From positions 1-64,000 of the forward strand of contig JANOHI010000012.1 of NCBI GenBank assembly GCA_031406385.1: a DNA stretch of 64,000 nt, written 5' to 3'. Shown one piece after another: positions 25,147 to 34,530 of the stretch; position 1 is the stretch's first letter, and each line of letters starts with the position of its first letter. The DNA comes from JANLQX01 sp031406385 (GTDB lineage: Bacteria; Actinomycetota; Acidimicrobiia; Acidimicrobiales; JANYDT01). The position numbers were made by a program, and so were the translations under genes. The notes under the pieces were generated by a model that had not been told where the DNA came from, searched no databases, and saw nothing but the letters and a program-made list of their open reading frames with translations.

Positions 25147-26388
25147 GTGGCTCTTCCGGAGTCTGCCCTGTCCGAGCTCTTCGACGCGTTTCGCACTGGT
25201 GGTGACGGTGTCGCCCTGACACGAGACGCGGTGCGTCTCGTGATGCAGGAGTTGATCGAGTCCGAAGCGACCGGCGTGATCGGCGCCGAAGCCCATGAAC
25301 GCGCGGCCACACGCACGAACGAACGTAACGGGCACCGTGACCGGCTGCTGTCGACCAAGGCCGGTGAAGTGGAGCTGCGCATCCCGAAATTACGCCGTGG
25401 CTCGTTCTTCCCGAGCATCTTGGAACCCCGCCGCCGTATCGACCAGGCCCCGTACGCGGTAGTCATGACCGCTTACGTGAACGGTGTATCGACTCGCGCC
25501 GTCGACGACCTGGTCGCCGCGTTGGGCGTCGATACGGGCATCTCCAAGTCGGAGGTGTCCCGGATCTGCAAACGCCTCGACGAACATGTCGACGCGTTCC
25601 GGAACCGGCCCGTGGGCCACACTTCCTTCCCGTACGTCTACCTCGTTGCCACCAACGTCAACGTCCGCGACACCGCCCTCGGCCAGGTCGTGTCCAAGGC
25701 CATCGTGATCGCCACCGGCATCACTGCCGGCGGTGACCGTCAAATCCTCGGCCCCGCCGTCGGTGACTCGGAATCCGAAGCGTGCTGGGGCGAGTGCTGC
25801 CGGTCGTTGCGCCGCCGCAAGCTGGACGGGGTGCGGCTCGTCATCTACGACGCCCACGAAGGCCTCAAAGCGGCGATCCGCAAACACTTCACCGGCGCGT
25901 CATGGCAACGCTGCCGGGTGCATCTCGCCCGCAACCTGCTGCCGCGCGTCCCGAAAGGCCCACCAGGACACGGTCGCCGCAGCGTTCCGGATGGTGTTCA
26001 TGCATCCCGACCCGGCCGCCGTCACCGCGGCGTGGGCGACACCACCAAACTCCTCACGAAACAGTTCCCCCGCGTCGCGGAACTCATGACCTCGGCCAAG
26101 ACCGACGTCCTCGCATTCTGTCCGTTCCCGCCCGAACACTGGCGCAAGATCTGGTCAAACAACCCGCTCGAGCGACTCAACAAGGAAGTGAAACGACGCT
26201 CGAACGTCGTGCAGATCTTCCCCGACGAAGCCTCCGTGATCCGACTCGTCGGCGCCATACTCGCCGAACAACACAACGAATGGACCACCGCCCGCCACTA
26301 CCTCTCCGAAGGCTCAATGGCGAAACTCAACCTCGAGCGCGAAACTCCATCCCTGTCAGTCGGCGAACTCATCAACGGCCAACCGTAA
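25147..26388 (+). pseudogene. IS256-family transposase with two compensating frameshifts
   Basis: The frame encodes an IS256 (Transposase_mut) protein: ALPESALSELFDAFRTGGDG, HRDRLLSTKAGEVELRIPKLR, YDAHEGLKAAIRKHF, WQRCRVHLARNLL and NNPLERLNKEVKRR. Between about 25955 and 26035 the family sequence KAHQDTVAAAFRMVF is found only in another frame: one extra base near AAAGGCCC and one missing base near GCGTGGGC scramble about 27 residues. Asp and Glu of the DDE triad outside that stretch remain. Terminal inverted repeats could not be assigned. An upstream GTG at 25108 is also in frame. Confidence 0.85.
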
Positions 26389-26471
26389 CGAGGACCACAC
26401 CTCGAAGCCCACCAGCCCCGGGGACGGAATCGGCAGCCCCAAGGGTCCGCAGGAAGGTCAAGAGAAGCAAC

Positions 26472-27641
26472 GTGAACTGGACGCACCGGTTGCACCAATC
26501 GAAGACCTTTCGAACTGCCCTCGGCGCGTGGGGACCCGCCGTACGAACCCTCGACCCACAGATCCGTCGTCGGCTACGTACGGATCGGGCCCAGTCCCGA
26601 ACCGCAGCGAGGATCTATCGCTTCGGCGATGCGGAGCGGGTGAGGCGACCTGATCAGGCGACTCTGCCCTCTAACTGGCCGAGATCGTCTGGCTACTCCC
26701 TCCCTCAACCGTTCGTGATGGTTCATCGGGACGTCTGGCTCGTCGGAGAACACGCGACGCCGGTCACATCGACCGGAGAGATCCTTCTCGGTCCGTACCG
26801 AAACCTCCCATGGTCATACGCCGCGGAACCTCATCCGGACGTCGACGATTTCATCCGCCGCGGCGACTACGGATCACAAGCAGAACAGGCCCACGATGGG
26901 CCAGTCTTCAGCACAGTTGGGCGCTTCGACCGGAACTACTTCCACTGGCTGACCGAAACCTGTGCCCAGCTCGAAGCACTCGAGGCACTGCGCTCAGTCA
27001 GCTCACTGGAGCCGGAGCTACTCACGAGGGCAAGCCCGCTGCCCTTCCAACAGCAGTCACTGAACCTCTTCGCGCCGTCGGCTCGCACGTTTGCTTGGAA
27101 TCCGGCAGACGGACCCCTCCGAGTGACCGAACTGATTGTTCCCTGGCAACCAGGAGTTCCCTCCGGTTGCAGCCCTCGAAGCCTCAGATGGCTGCAGCGG
27201 GCCGCGGATTCAGAAATCAGTTCAACGCGCCGGACTCGGCGGCTCCACATCCAACGCAGCGTCCAAGGGTGGCGGTCTATCGCGAACCATGCGGATTTGA
27301 ACGCGGCCCTCGACAAGTTCGGATTCGAATCGATCGATCCTGCATCGCTGACGCTCCGGCAGCAGATCCGGCTGTTCTCCGAGGCGAACTGGATTCTCGG
27401 GCAACACGGCGCGGGCCTGACAAACATGATCTGGGCCGACCGACCTCAGGTCATCGAGATCAAGGGCACGTATGGTGCTGCGGAGTTCGTCAACCTCTGC
27501 GCGTGCGTGGGCGCGATGCACCACGGCGTCGCTGCAAGCGAACAAGTCGAGGACTCTCTGTATGTTCACCCGAAGGCGGCGGTCGACATACTCACTCGGC
27601 TTTCCACGGCCGAGCGGCGACAGAATCAGCGTGGCGATTGA
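26472..27641 (+). CDS. Glycosyltransferase family 61 (DUF563) protein
   Basis: From GTG 26472 the product is 389 aa. Features of GT61 are a central HWLTETCAQLEALEAL region after GRFDRNYFHW, RRLHIQRS, and the C-terminal FSEANWILGQHGAGLTNMIWADRPQVIEI, where the GQHGAGLTN motif is diagnostic. The open frame runs back into the IS256 transposase but that part belongs to another gene. It probably transfers a pentose or similar sugar in exopolysaccharide assembly, followed by the Wzz/kinase gene. Confidence 0.82.
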   Translation: MNWTHRLHQSKTFRTALGAWGPAVRTLDPQIRRRLRTDRAQSRTAARIYRFGDAERVRRPDQATLPSNWPRSSGYSLPQPFVMVHRDVWLVGEHATPVTSTGEILLGPYRNLPWSYAAEPHPDVDDFIRRGDYGSQAEQAHDGPVFSTVGRFDRNYFHWLTETCAQLEALEALRSVSSLEPELLTRASPLPFQQQSLNLFAPSARTFAWNPADGPLRVTELIVPWQPGVPSGCSPRSLRWLQRAADSEISSTRRTRRLHIQRSVQGWRSIANHADLNAALDKFGFESIDPASLTLRQQIRLFSEANWILGQHGAGLTNMIWADRPQVIEIKGTYGAAEFVNLCACVGAMHHGVAASEQVEDSLYVHPKAAVDILTRLSTAERRQNQRGD

Positions 27642-27791
27642 CCAACCAGGCGGTGCCTGAACAGGGTGAAGAATCGCCCGGCGGTGTTCTCAGCAGGCCG
27701 AACGGCCGGGCCGCTTTCGTCAAGCACTACGCTTCATTCGGTGGTTCTTGCTGACGATCGCTCGGCTCGTGGAAGCGGAAGGGGCGGCTCG

Positions 27792-29438
27792 ATGACCCAG
27801 GAGCGGGTGTTCCGGTGGATCGGCGTGCTGCGCCGCCACGTGTGGTGGCTGATGATCCCGGCCGTGATCATCGCCAGCGCCGCATTGTTTGCCGCATCCC
27901 GGGATGGTGCAACGACGTACCAAGCGAAGACCATCCTCTACGCCCAGTCGCAACTTCCGTCAGCCTCGTCAAACCTCCAGAACCAAACTGAGGACTGGGG
28001 ACCGTTCCTTCGAGCGCAGGCGCAACTTGCGAAGAGCAGCGGCGTCCTGACAAAAGCCGCGGCTGCGGCCGGCAACACCAGCGGCTCGGATCTGCGGGGC
28101 AGCATTTCGACATCCACCGACGGTGCGAGCAACACCCTCACGCTCAGCGCCGTCAGTGCGAGCCCGGGACGAGCCATCTCTGTTGCCAATACCGTTGCCC
28201 AAACGTTGTCGGAGACGGGCCTGCAGGAACTCGCTGCCCGCCTCAAGGTCCGATCCGCTGACCTTCAACGCCAAATCGACCGCCTCGACCAGACCGTGCA
28301 GAAACTCAATGCCGATCTGTTGGCGGCCCGTTCCTCCCTGCAGGACACCACAACGATCGAAGCTCGTCGGAACACTGCCACCAACCAGTACGGCTCCCTC
28401 GTGTCGAGCCAACAGGAACTCCTGAACGAGGTTGCACTCCAGCGCGCGCCCCTCGCCATCCTCGAGCCGGCGTCAAAAGCCGAGCGGACCGCTCGGCCAT
28501 CGCTACCGCTTCGCGGCGTGCTCGGGGCGCTCATCGGACTCGTTCTCGGCGCCGCAGCGCTGTGGATTCGTCAACTGCTCGACGACACGGTTCGACGGGT
28601 CGAACAGGTCGAAGAGCTCATCGACGCGCCACTGCTTGCCGAGCTTCCGAGCGAGAAGCTCCGCCGGGGCTCCACCCTTCCGACGCTCGATCACCCGAGC
28701 GGAGGTCTCGCCGAAAGTTTCCGCGGACTACGAACGGCGCTGAAGTTCGTCGACCACGGGGAACGGCTACGGAGTTTCGCGATCGTGAGCTCCGAACCGC
28801 GCGACGGCAAGACGTTCACCGCAGCGAACCTGGCAATCAGCTTTGCGCAAGCGGGAGCGGAGGTATGTGTTGTGTCAGCCGACCTCCGCAACCCCGCCCT
28901 CGACAGTGTGTTCGGAGTGGCCGACTTGCCGGGACTCGCCGAGCTGCTCGGCGAACCGACCAGTCGTGACGAGGTACCCGTCATCGAGATCACCCGCTAC
29001 ATCCGTTCCACCCAGGTCGAAGGGCTCTCGGTGCTCCCTGCCGGGAAGGTTCCGTCGAACCCGTCGGAGCTCCTTGCCGGTTTTCGCGCCACCTTGGTGA
29101 TGGCTGAACTGCATCAGAGCTTCGATGTGGTGATCGTGGACTCACCTCCTTTACTTGTCGCTGACCCCGAGATCATCGGTGATCTCGTCGATGGCCTCGT
29201 GCTCGTGGTGTCGGTCAACAGCACGAGGATCCGTCGCCTTCGCCGAGCGGCCGAACGGCTCGCCGACAGCCCGCTCCGACTCGCCGGCGTCGTCGTGAAC
29301 CGGACCGAGCCAAGCAAGGGTTACTACGGTCCGTACGGATCGGCGTACTCGCCGTATACCAAGGGAAGCGGACGAGGTGGCCGGACCAAATCCGAGAGCA
29401 CCGCCGCAACTGACCCGGTGGCGGCCGGGAACACGTGA
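27792..29438 (+). CDS. Wzz-type chain-length regulator fused to tyrosine autokinase (BY-kinase)
   Basis: The 548-aa protein has two membrane helices (about 18-38 and 235-255) flanking a periplasmic Wzz domain with coiled coil. A cytosolic BY-kinase follows, with Walker A SSEPRDGKT (about 333-341) and Walker A-prime/B VVIVDSPPLLVADP. The C-terminal tail GYYGPYGSAYSPY is a tyrosine cluster for autophosphorylation. Such proteins control polymer length and export. The ATG at 27792 follows a GGGGCGG stretch; the frame is open to 27666, but the extra residues do not look coding. Confidence 0.88.
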   Translation: MTQERVFRWIGVLRRHVWWLMIPAVIIASAALFAASRDGATTYQAKTILYAQSQLPSASSNLQNQTEDWGPFLRAQAQLAKSSGVLTKAAAAAGNTSGSDLRGSISTSTDGASNTLTLSAVSASPGRAISVANTVAQTLSETGLQELAARLKVRSADLQRQIDRLDQTVQKLNADLLAARSSLQDTTTIEARRNTATNQYGSLVSSQQELLNEVALQRAPLAILEPASKAERTARPSLPLRGVLGALIGLVLGAAALWIRQLLDDTVRRVEQVEELIDAPLLAELPSEKLRRGSTLPTLDHPSGGLAESFRGLRTALKFVDHGERLRSFAIVSSEPRDGKTFTAANLAISFAQAGAEVCVVSADLRNPALDSVFGVADLPGLAELLGEPTSRDEVPVIEITRYIRSTQVEGLSVLPAGKVPSNPSELLAGFRATLVMAELHQSFDVVIVDSPPLLVADPEIIGDLVDGLVLVVSVNSTRIRRLRRAAERLADSPLRLAGVVVNRTEPSKGYYGPYGSAYSPYTKGSGRGGRTKSESTAATDPVAAGNT

Positions 29439-29580
29439 TGGACCGGCCGGTCGGTCGACGCCGCATCCTCATCGGTGTCGGGAGCCAACTCGGCAACGGC
29501 GCGGTGGCCACCGTGCTCTAGACGCTCGTGCTCCTCATCGACTGCGGTCGAATCACCGTCGCATTGGTTCGATGTTGGAG

Positions 29581-29793
29581 AGCGCGCCGTTCCTCTTCGC
29601 TGACCTGCGCTCGCTCTGCGTTGGATAAGCCGTGCTGGTGATCTCCCACCGATTCAGCACCGTGTCGAGCGCCGACCGGATCTACGTGCTCGACGCCGGC
29701 CGAATCATCGAGCACGGCACCCACGCTGACCTACTGGCAGCCGACGGATCGTATGCACGCTTGTTCAAGCTGCAAGCCGCTGCCTACACCTGA
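29581..29793 (+). pseudogene. Decayed C-terminus of a lasso-type ABC exporter
   Basis: The frame reads SAPFLFADLRSLCVG-stop-AVLVISHRFSTVSSADRIYVL and on to YARLFKLQAAAYT-stop. It closely matches the last 70 residues of the lasso exporter at 11437-13389 (AVIVISHRFSTVSSADRIYVL to LFNLQAAAY). An in-frame TAA (29626-29628) stands where the intact protein has Lys, and the upstream ATPase and membrane parts are missing. It is a relic of an exporter, probably from the second RiPP locus. Confidence 0.8.
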
Positions 29794-29846
29794 TTCGTTC
29801 GAAATCTCTAGCGGACAAGGCGGGTCGCAGGAGAGAAGGGGAACGG

Positions 29847-31022
29847 TCAAGGACGAAGCGCGGACCGATACTGCTCGATGTAGACGTCGGCGATAGCCGA
29901 CCAGTCGAAGGCTTCCGCTCGCGTTCGACCAGCAGCGCCGAGCGCCAATCGAAGCGCAGGGTCGTTCGCGAGGTGACGAAGCGCACCGGCAAGAGCGCCG
30001 ACATCATCTGCAGTGACGAGAATGCCCGTCACTCCGTCGAGCACGATCTCCGGAACACCACCGACGCGCGACGCGATCACGGGACGTCCTGATGCCATCG
30101 CTTCGAGGTTCACGATCCCCATCGGTTCATGGCGAGAGGGTAGGACGAAGATGTCGCAGCCTCGGAACAGTTCGGCGGTTCGCCTCCGATCCGTTCTGCC
30201 CACGAGAGAGACCGAATCATCAAGGCCGAGTTCGGCCGCAAGGGCAGCGAGTTCTGATCGTGCCGGGCCATCGCCGGCGAGAACCAACTCCCGTGTGTCG
30301 GCCAACCCCGACTCGGCGAAGGCACGAAGCAGAACATCGAAGCCTTTGTTATTGACGTGACGTCCGATTGCCAGGAGATAGGGGCGTGACCGCCGTTCCG
30401 GAGCAGCGCTGTCGAACTCGGACAGCGTGATCCCGTTGTAGACGACGTGTCCGCGATCACCGAGATCGACTCCGCCGAACGAGGTGCCCTCCGCGAGGGT
30501 TTGTGCGCTGCAACCGGTCACGACGTCGGCATGTCGCAGCAGGTGGCGCAGGAGCTTGGGCAGGAAAGGCGTCCGCTGATACACGCCGGTCGCATCCATC
30601 GTGAGCTCACCCTGCATCGACACGACCAATGGCAGCCGCAACAGTCGGGCGGCGATGAGAGCATAGAGTCCGTTGTTCGACACGCACTGCACGTGGACGA
30701 TTTCGCTCTGATGCTCACGAAGCGAGCGCACGATGCTGATCACATCGGGAACGAGATGGACGACGAATCGGACTGTCGTCTTCCACGATCCGATAGGTGG
30801 AAGGAAGCGCCAGCGGCGCACCTCGATGCCGTCGAGGATCTCTCGGCCGGGGAGGCTTTTTGGATAGCGCGTGGTGGCAACAACGACGTTCGAACCGCGA
30901 TTGGTCAACTCGATGGCGAGGCGTCTCGTGAGCTCCTCCACCCCGCCAAGGTGCGGATGGAAGGCACTCGAAAAGATCGCGACGTTCGGGACGGGCGAGC
31001 CAACGTGGGGTTCAGCCATCAT
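29847..31022 (-). CDS. Glycosyltransferase family 4
   Basis: This is a 391-aa GT-B enzyme: VAIFSSAFHPHLGGVEELTRRLAIEL at the N-terminus, VVYNGITLSEF, LLAIGRHVNNKGFDVLLRAFAES and the donor site RHEPMGIVNLEAMASGRPVIA. It is the distal gene of a minus-strand glycosyltransferase operon (35627 to 29847). Its ATG overlaps the stop of the small gene upstream (ATGA). The sugar specificity is unknown. Confidence 0.87.
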   Translation of the reverse strand: MMAEPHVGSPVPNVAIFSSAFHPHLGGVEELTRRLAIELTNRGSNVVVATTRYPKSLPGREILDGIEVRRWRFLPPIGSWKTTVRFVVHLVPDVISIVRSLREHQSEIVHVQCVSNNGLYALIAARLLRLPLVVSMQGELTMDATGVYQRTPFLPKLLRHLLRHADVVTGCSAQTLAEGTSFGGVDLGDRGHVVYNGITLSEFDSAAPERRSRPYLLAIGRHVNNKGFDVLLRAFAESGLADTRELVLAGDGPARSELAALAAELGLDDSVSLVGRTDRRRTAELFRGCDIFVLPSRHEPMGIVNLEAMASGRPVIASRVGGVPEIVLDGVTGILVTADDVGALAGALRHLANDPALRLALGAAGRTRAEAFDWSAIADVYIEQYRSALRP

Positions 31023-31297
31023 GACTGCTTGATCGGCGTCGATGTCGACTGTCCGACGAACATCCCAGGTGCAAAGTCCATGAGGGCCCCAGAGGCCGCG
31101 GCAATCGTGACGCCGTCATCGAGCTCACGTCGAGCGACCAAATGGATCGTGCCGCCGCGATCGATTTGGATGCGGTACCAACGACCAACTTGCACTCCAC
31201 CCGGTGCTGACCAACCCGGCTGGGTCGCATGCAGTGTTTGAGCGAACACGCGAGCGATCAACCGCTTCGCCCATGAGCGGTGCAATCGAAGGTTCAT
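31019..31297 (-). CDS. Short hexapeptide-acyltransferase-like protein, probably truncated
   Basis: The 92-aa protein is flanked by ATGA overlaps on both sides, so it is translated within the operon. Its second half (VQVGRWYRIQIDRGGTIHLV and VTIAAASGALMDFAPGMFVG) has the periodicity of the first coils of a left-handed beta-helix, as in WcaF-type acyltransferases. It stops before the catalytic His loop and VGGVPAR end seen in the enzyme at 2361-2972. It is either a truncated relic or a small stand-alone beta-helix; catalysis is unlikely. Confidence 0.5.
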   Translation of the reverse strand: MNLRLHRSWAKRLIARVFAQTLHATQPGWSAPGGVQVGRWYRIQIDRGGTIHLVARRELDDGVTIAAASGALMDFAPGMFVGQSTSTPIKQS

Positions 31298-34200
31298 TGC
31301 CCCATGTTTTCCGCCGCGCCGCGACGAAGTGGCCCTGTTGGAACGGTTACACGGCGGTAGATCGCTTCGACCTGTGCGGCAATCCGCTCCGGAGCGAACT
31401 CAGCCGCGGTCACTCGCCCACCATCGCCCAGTCGCCGACGACGGCCCGGGTCTGCCTCGAGCATTCGCAACGTCCGTGCCAGCGCGCCCACGTTGCCAGG
31501 TTCGACCAGGATCCCATCGACACCTTCGGTAATGATCTCGGCCGGACCGCCAGCGTTGGAGGCGACCACGGCGATCCCCGCAGCCATACCCTCGACCACG
31601 ACCTGACCGAATGGCTCCGGGATGACCGACGCATGCACCAACACGTCGAACTCACCTAGGAGCGTTGCCACGTCGTCGACGAAGCCGCGGAAGCTGACGC
31701 GATCCGTGATGCCAAGCTCTTCGGCAAGCGGGGCGAGCGTGTTCGCGAAATCATCCTCTCCGAACATGGCCGAGCCGGCGATGACTGCCCGGGCCGGGCC
31801 ATTCGGGAAGGCCTCAGCAAAGGCACGCAGGAATATGTCCTGACCCTTCCACGGGGCGAGACGTCCGACCATCCCCACCGTGAACGGTCGATTCTCGGAG
31901 GCACGCGGTTGGAATGATCCAGGGACAGCGTCGAACACCACTGTGCTGGGCGCCACGTAGCGGGTCCGCCCTGCCGCCCCCATCGTTCGCATCGTTGCCG
32001 TGGAATTGGCGATGATCGCATCGGGCACGAAGCGGGACATGGCGCGAATGGCGACGACCGCGACGCGGGGCAGATAGTCGTCGGCAATCCGGTCACGGAC
32101 ATGCCAGATCAGCTTTGACCGAAGGCCGATGCTGACGATCGACCCGTACACCATCGCTTTGAGCGAGTTCGTGTGGATGATATCGGGATCGAGCTCTCGC
32201 ACGCGGCGACGCAGAACCCGGCAGTAGCGAAGGGTTCCGAAGATGGCGCCAAAGGGCAGTCGTCCCGGCACGACGGCGGCTCGGTGCAGATCGTTCGTCC
32301 GAGGATCGAGTGGAATCACCTCGACCGGGACGCCGGCCTCGCGGAGAAGTCCAACGAAGTCGCCGTCCTCGGCGAGCAGCACGGTCGGCGAAACCGATGT
32401 GAACCCCGAAAGTAGCCGAAGCAACGCGAGCTCACCGCCCGAACGTTTGGCGCAGTGGTCCAGGTAGACGACACGGAACGTGTCGACCGCATCGGTGTCG
32501 ATCGTCGCATCTCTCGCCTCTTCAAGCACGGCAGCAAACTCCGTTGCCCGTCCGCGCCATGACGGCGCTTCGCGATCGGTTCGCGGTGGCGGATTTTCCA
32601 GCGTGCGCGCGACTGCATCGGCGAACGACGATCTATCGGCAATGGTCACGTGTTCGGCGATTTCACGGAATCCGGCGACCGGAGTCGCCACACACGGGCG
32701 GCCGACGGCCAGCACCTCGTAGGCCTTGATCGGATCGAGGCTCTCGGTGAACGGGCTCACGACATGCGGAATGATGATCACGTCGGCGTGCTGCAGGTAT
32801 GCCGGGACATCGTCATAGGGTCGCGGACCAAGGAGAGCAACGTTCCTCACAGTCGCCAGCAATGCTCGGTCCTGTCGTCGAAGCGAGTCCGGTCCGACAA
32901 ACACGAATGACACGGCCGGTAGTTCGCGAGCTGCGTTCACCACCAGCTCGACATCGACTCGTTCTCGATGCAGAGAACCGACATAGACCGCTGTCTGCAT
33001 CCCGCTCGGAGGGAGATCCGTTGGGCGCGGACGAGGCCGCTGGAAGTGCTGAGTATCTACTGCGTTCGGAATCAAGACAACGGAGCGGCTGGACCCTCGG
33101 CGCGCTGCGAGTTCGGGAGAGCAGACAACCACGCGGTTCGCTCGCCGGAGCAAGATCGATTCATACGTCCGGAGTCGATCGAGGTTCCGATCGGTGCCTC
33201 CGAAGTCGAGCCAATCGTCGGTGATGTCGTAAACGACTGGCCACACGGTCTCGTCGGTCAACGGAGTGAGGGACGAATCGTTCAGCCACAAGACCGGATC
33301 GACGAAGCCGAGCTGATTGGCAACTCTCCGAACCTGGCGGGAGAGACCTCGATCCGTCCACGGCCAAACTCGTCGTGGGAGGAGCTTCGTTGGCTGGAAC
33401 AGCGTGACCTGCTGGTAACCCTCGGGAGATGCGAGGCGGCCACGAGGGCGCGAACGACGAAACCCTGACCGAACCGCGTGGAGAGCATCGTGCGCCGGTT
33501 CCACCCAGAGGACACGAGTAGCGGGATCGGCTTGCGTCAGTTCGCGGACGAGGAACTGGTTGCGGCGCCACACGTCGTCCCACGGCTCGAGGCTGGCGAG
33601 GATGATCTCGTTTCCTCTCTTGATGTCGGGAACGTGGACGAGAGTCGGATGGTGCCGTAAGGCATGCGCCGAGCGTCGGAGGTTGGCGCGGTCGACGTCA
33701 CCCGTCGGTCCACGTCGGACGATGGAACGCAACCCATGGCGAACGACGGCTCCCAGCCGATAGCTCACCAGGCCAGCGGTCCCGTGGTGCTTGAACACGA
33801 AGCGTTCGGAGCCGCGCACGAAGTGCTCGAACGTGGCCTCCCCGAGTGCCTTTCCACTGACACCGCCAATGTGGTCGACGGCCGCAGCCTCGACCAGTTG
33901 CGCGCGGTACCCGAGATCAAACGCGCGACGGCAGAAATCCGCCTCCTCGCCGTAGAGCCAGAAACTCTCGTCGAGTCCGCCCAACTTGTCCCAGAGCGAG
34001 CGAGTGGTGAGAAGACAAGCGCCGACGACGAAACCGGGGCCATCTCGGCGCGAACGTGGACCGGGAGCGAGAGCCGTGCGCCATTGGCGACGCGGCGACG
34101 GGAACGGCCAGAACGGCCGCTGCTCAGAACCGTCGGGCATGATCAGACGAGGACCGGCGATCCCAACGCCGTCCTCCTTGAGCGCTTCGACCAGCAACGT

Positions 34201-34530
34201 GAGGTTTGCCTCGTCGACGACGGCGTCCGGGTTGAGAAGGAGCACGAGTTCCCCATCACCGAGCGCGACACCTTGGTTGGCTGCGACAGCGAACCCACGG
34301 TTGGTGGTGTTGCGCACAACTGTTGCCCCAAAGCGATCGGCCACCGATGCGGACTCGTCGTTCGAGGCGTTGTCGACGACGATCACCCGCACCCAACCCG
34401 GCAACGAACGCAGGCACGCCGGAAGATCGACAGCGCTTTCGTAGGTAACGATGACGACGTCACAGGATCGTGTCTTGACGCGAGCACTGTCTCGTAGAAC
34501 TCGAGTTGGCGGCGAGCGATCTCCGACCAT
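31294..34530 (-). CDS. Triple-domain glycosyltransferase (GT2-GT4-GT4 fusion)
   Basis: The 1078-aa protein has three catalytic domains. Residues about 20-290 are GT2 (CDVVIVTYESAVDLPACL, VVDNASNDES, LLLNPDAV). Residues about 310-690 are GT-B (VLWVEPAHDALHAV, LIPNAVDTQHF, YVGSLHRERVDVELV, SLDPIKAYEVLAVGRP). Residues about 700-1060 are GT4 (VYLDHCAKRSGGELALLRLL, GMVGRLAPWKGQDIFLRAF, EPFGQVVVEGMAAGIAVVA). It could add successive sugars to one repeat unit. The only start upstream of the GT2 core is ATG 34530, which overlaps the preceding gene by 148 bp. Confidence 0.85.
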   Translation of the reverse strand: MVGDRSPPTRVLRDSARVKTRSCDVVIVTYESAVDLPACLRSLPGWVRVIVVDNASNDESASVADRFGATVVRNTTNRGFAVAANQGVALGDGELVLLLNPDAVVDEANLTLLVEALKEDGVGIAGPRLIMPDGSEQRPFWPFPSPRRQWRTALAPGPRSRRDGPGFVVGACLLTTRSLWDKLGGLDESFWLYGEEADFCRRAFDLGYRAQLVEAAAVDHIGGVSGKALGEATFEHFVRGSERFVFKHHGTAGLVSYRLGAVVRHGLRSIVRRGPTGDVDRANLRRSAHALRHHPTLVHVPDIKRGNEIILASLEPWDDVWRRNQFLVRELTQADPATRVLWVEPAHDALHAVRSGFRRSRPRGRLASPEGYQQVTLFQPTKLLPRRVWPWTDRGLSRQVRRVANQLGFVDPVLWLNDSSLTPLTDETVWPVVYDITDDWLDFGGTDRNLDRLRTYESILLRRANRVVVCSPELAARRGSSRSVVLIPNAVDTQHFQRPRPRPTDLPPSGMQTAVYVGSLHRERVDVELVVNAARELPAVSFVFVGPDSLRRQDRALLATVRNVALLGPRPYDDVPAYLQHADVIIIPHVVSPFTESLDPIKAYEVLAVGRPCVATPVAGFREIAEHVTIADRSSFADAVARTLENPPPRTDREAPSWRGRATEFAAVLEEARDATIDTDAVDTFRVVYLDHCAKRSGGELALLRLLSGFTSVSPTVLLAEDGDFVGLLREAGVPVEVIPLDPRTNDLHRAAVVPGRLPFGAIFGTLRYCRVLRRRVRELDPDIIHTNSLKAMVYGSIVSIGLRSKLIWHVRDRIADDYLPRVAVVAIRAMSRFVPDAIIANSTATMRTMGAAGRTRYVAPSTVVFDAVPGSFQPRASENRPFTVGMVGRLAPWKGQDIFLRAFAEAFPNGPARAVIAGSAMFGEDDFANTLAPLAEELGITDRVSFRGFVDDVATLLGEFDVLVHASVIPEPFGQVVVEGMAAGIAVVASNAGGPAEIITEGVDGILVEPGNVGALARTLRMLEADPGRRRRLGDGGRVTAAEFAPERIAAQVEAIYRRVTVPTGPLRRGAAENMGQ

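Noticed and set aside
25782..26471. N-terminal extension of the GT61 gene into the transposase
   Set aside because: The extension is an alternate-frame reading of the IS256 gene; GT61 similarity begins after the GTG at 26472.
29626..29628. In-frame TAA in the exporter relic considered as a recoded codon
   Set aside because: TAA is not recoded in this setting, the intact paralogue has Lys there, and most of the gene is missing.
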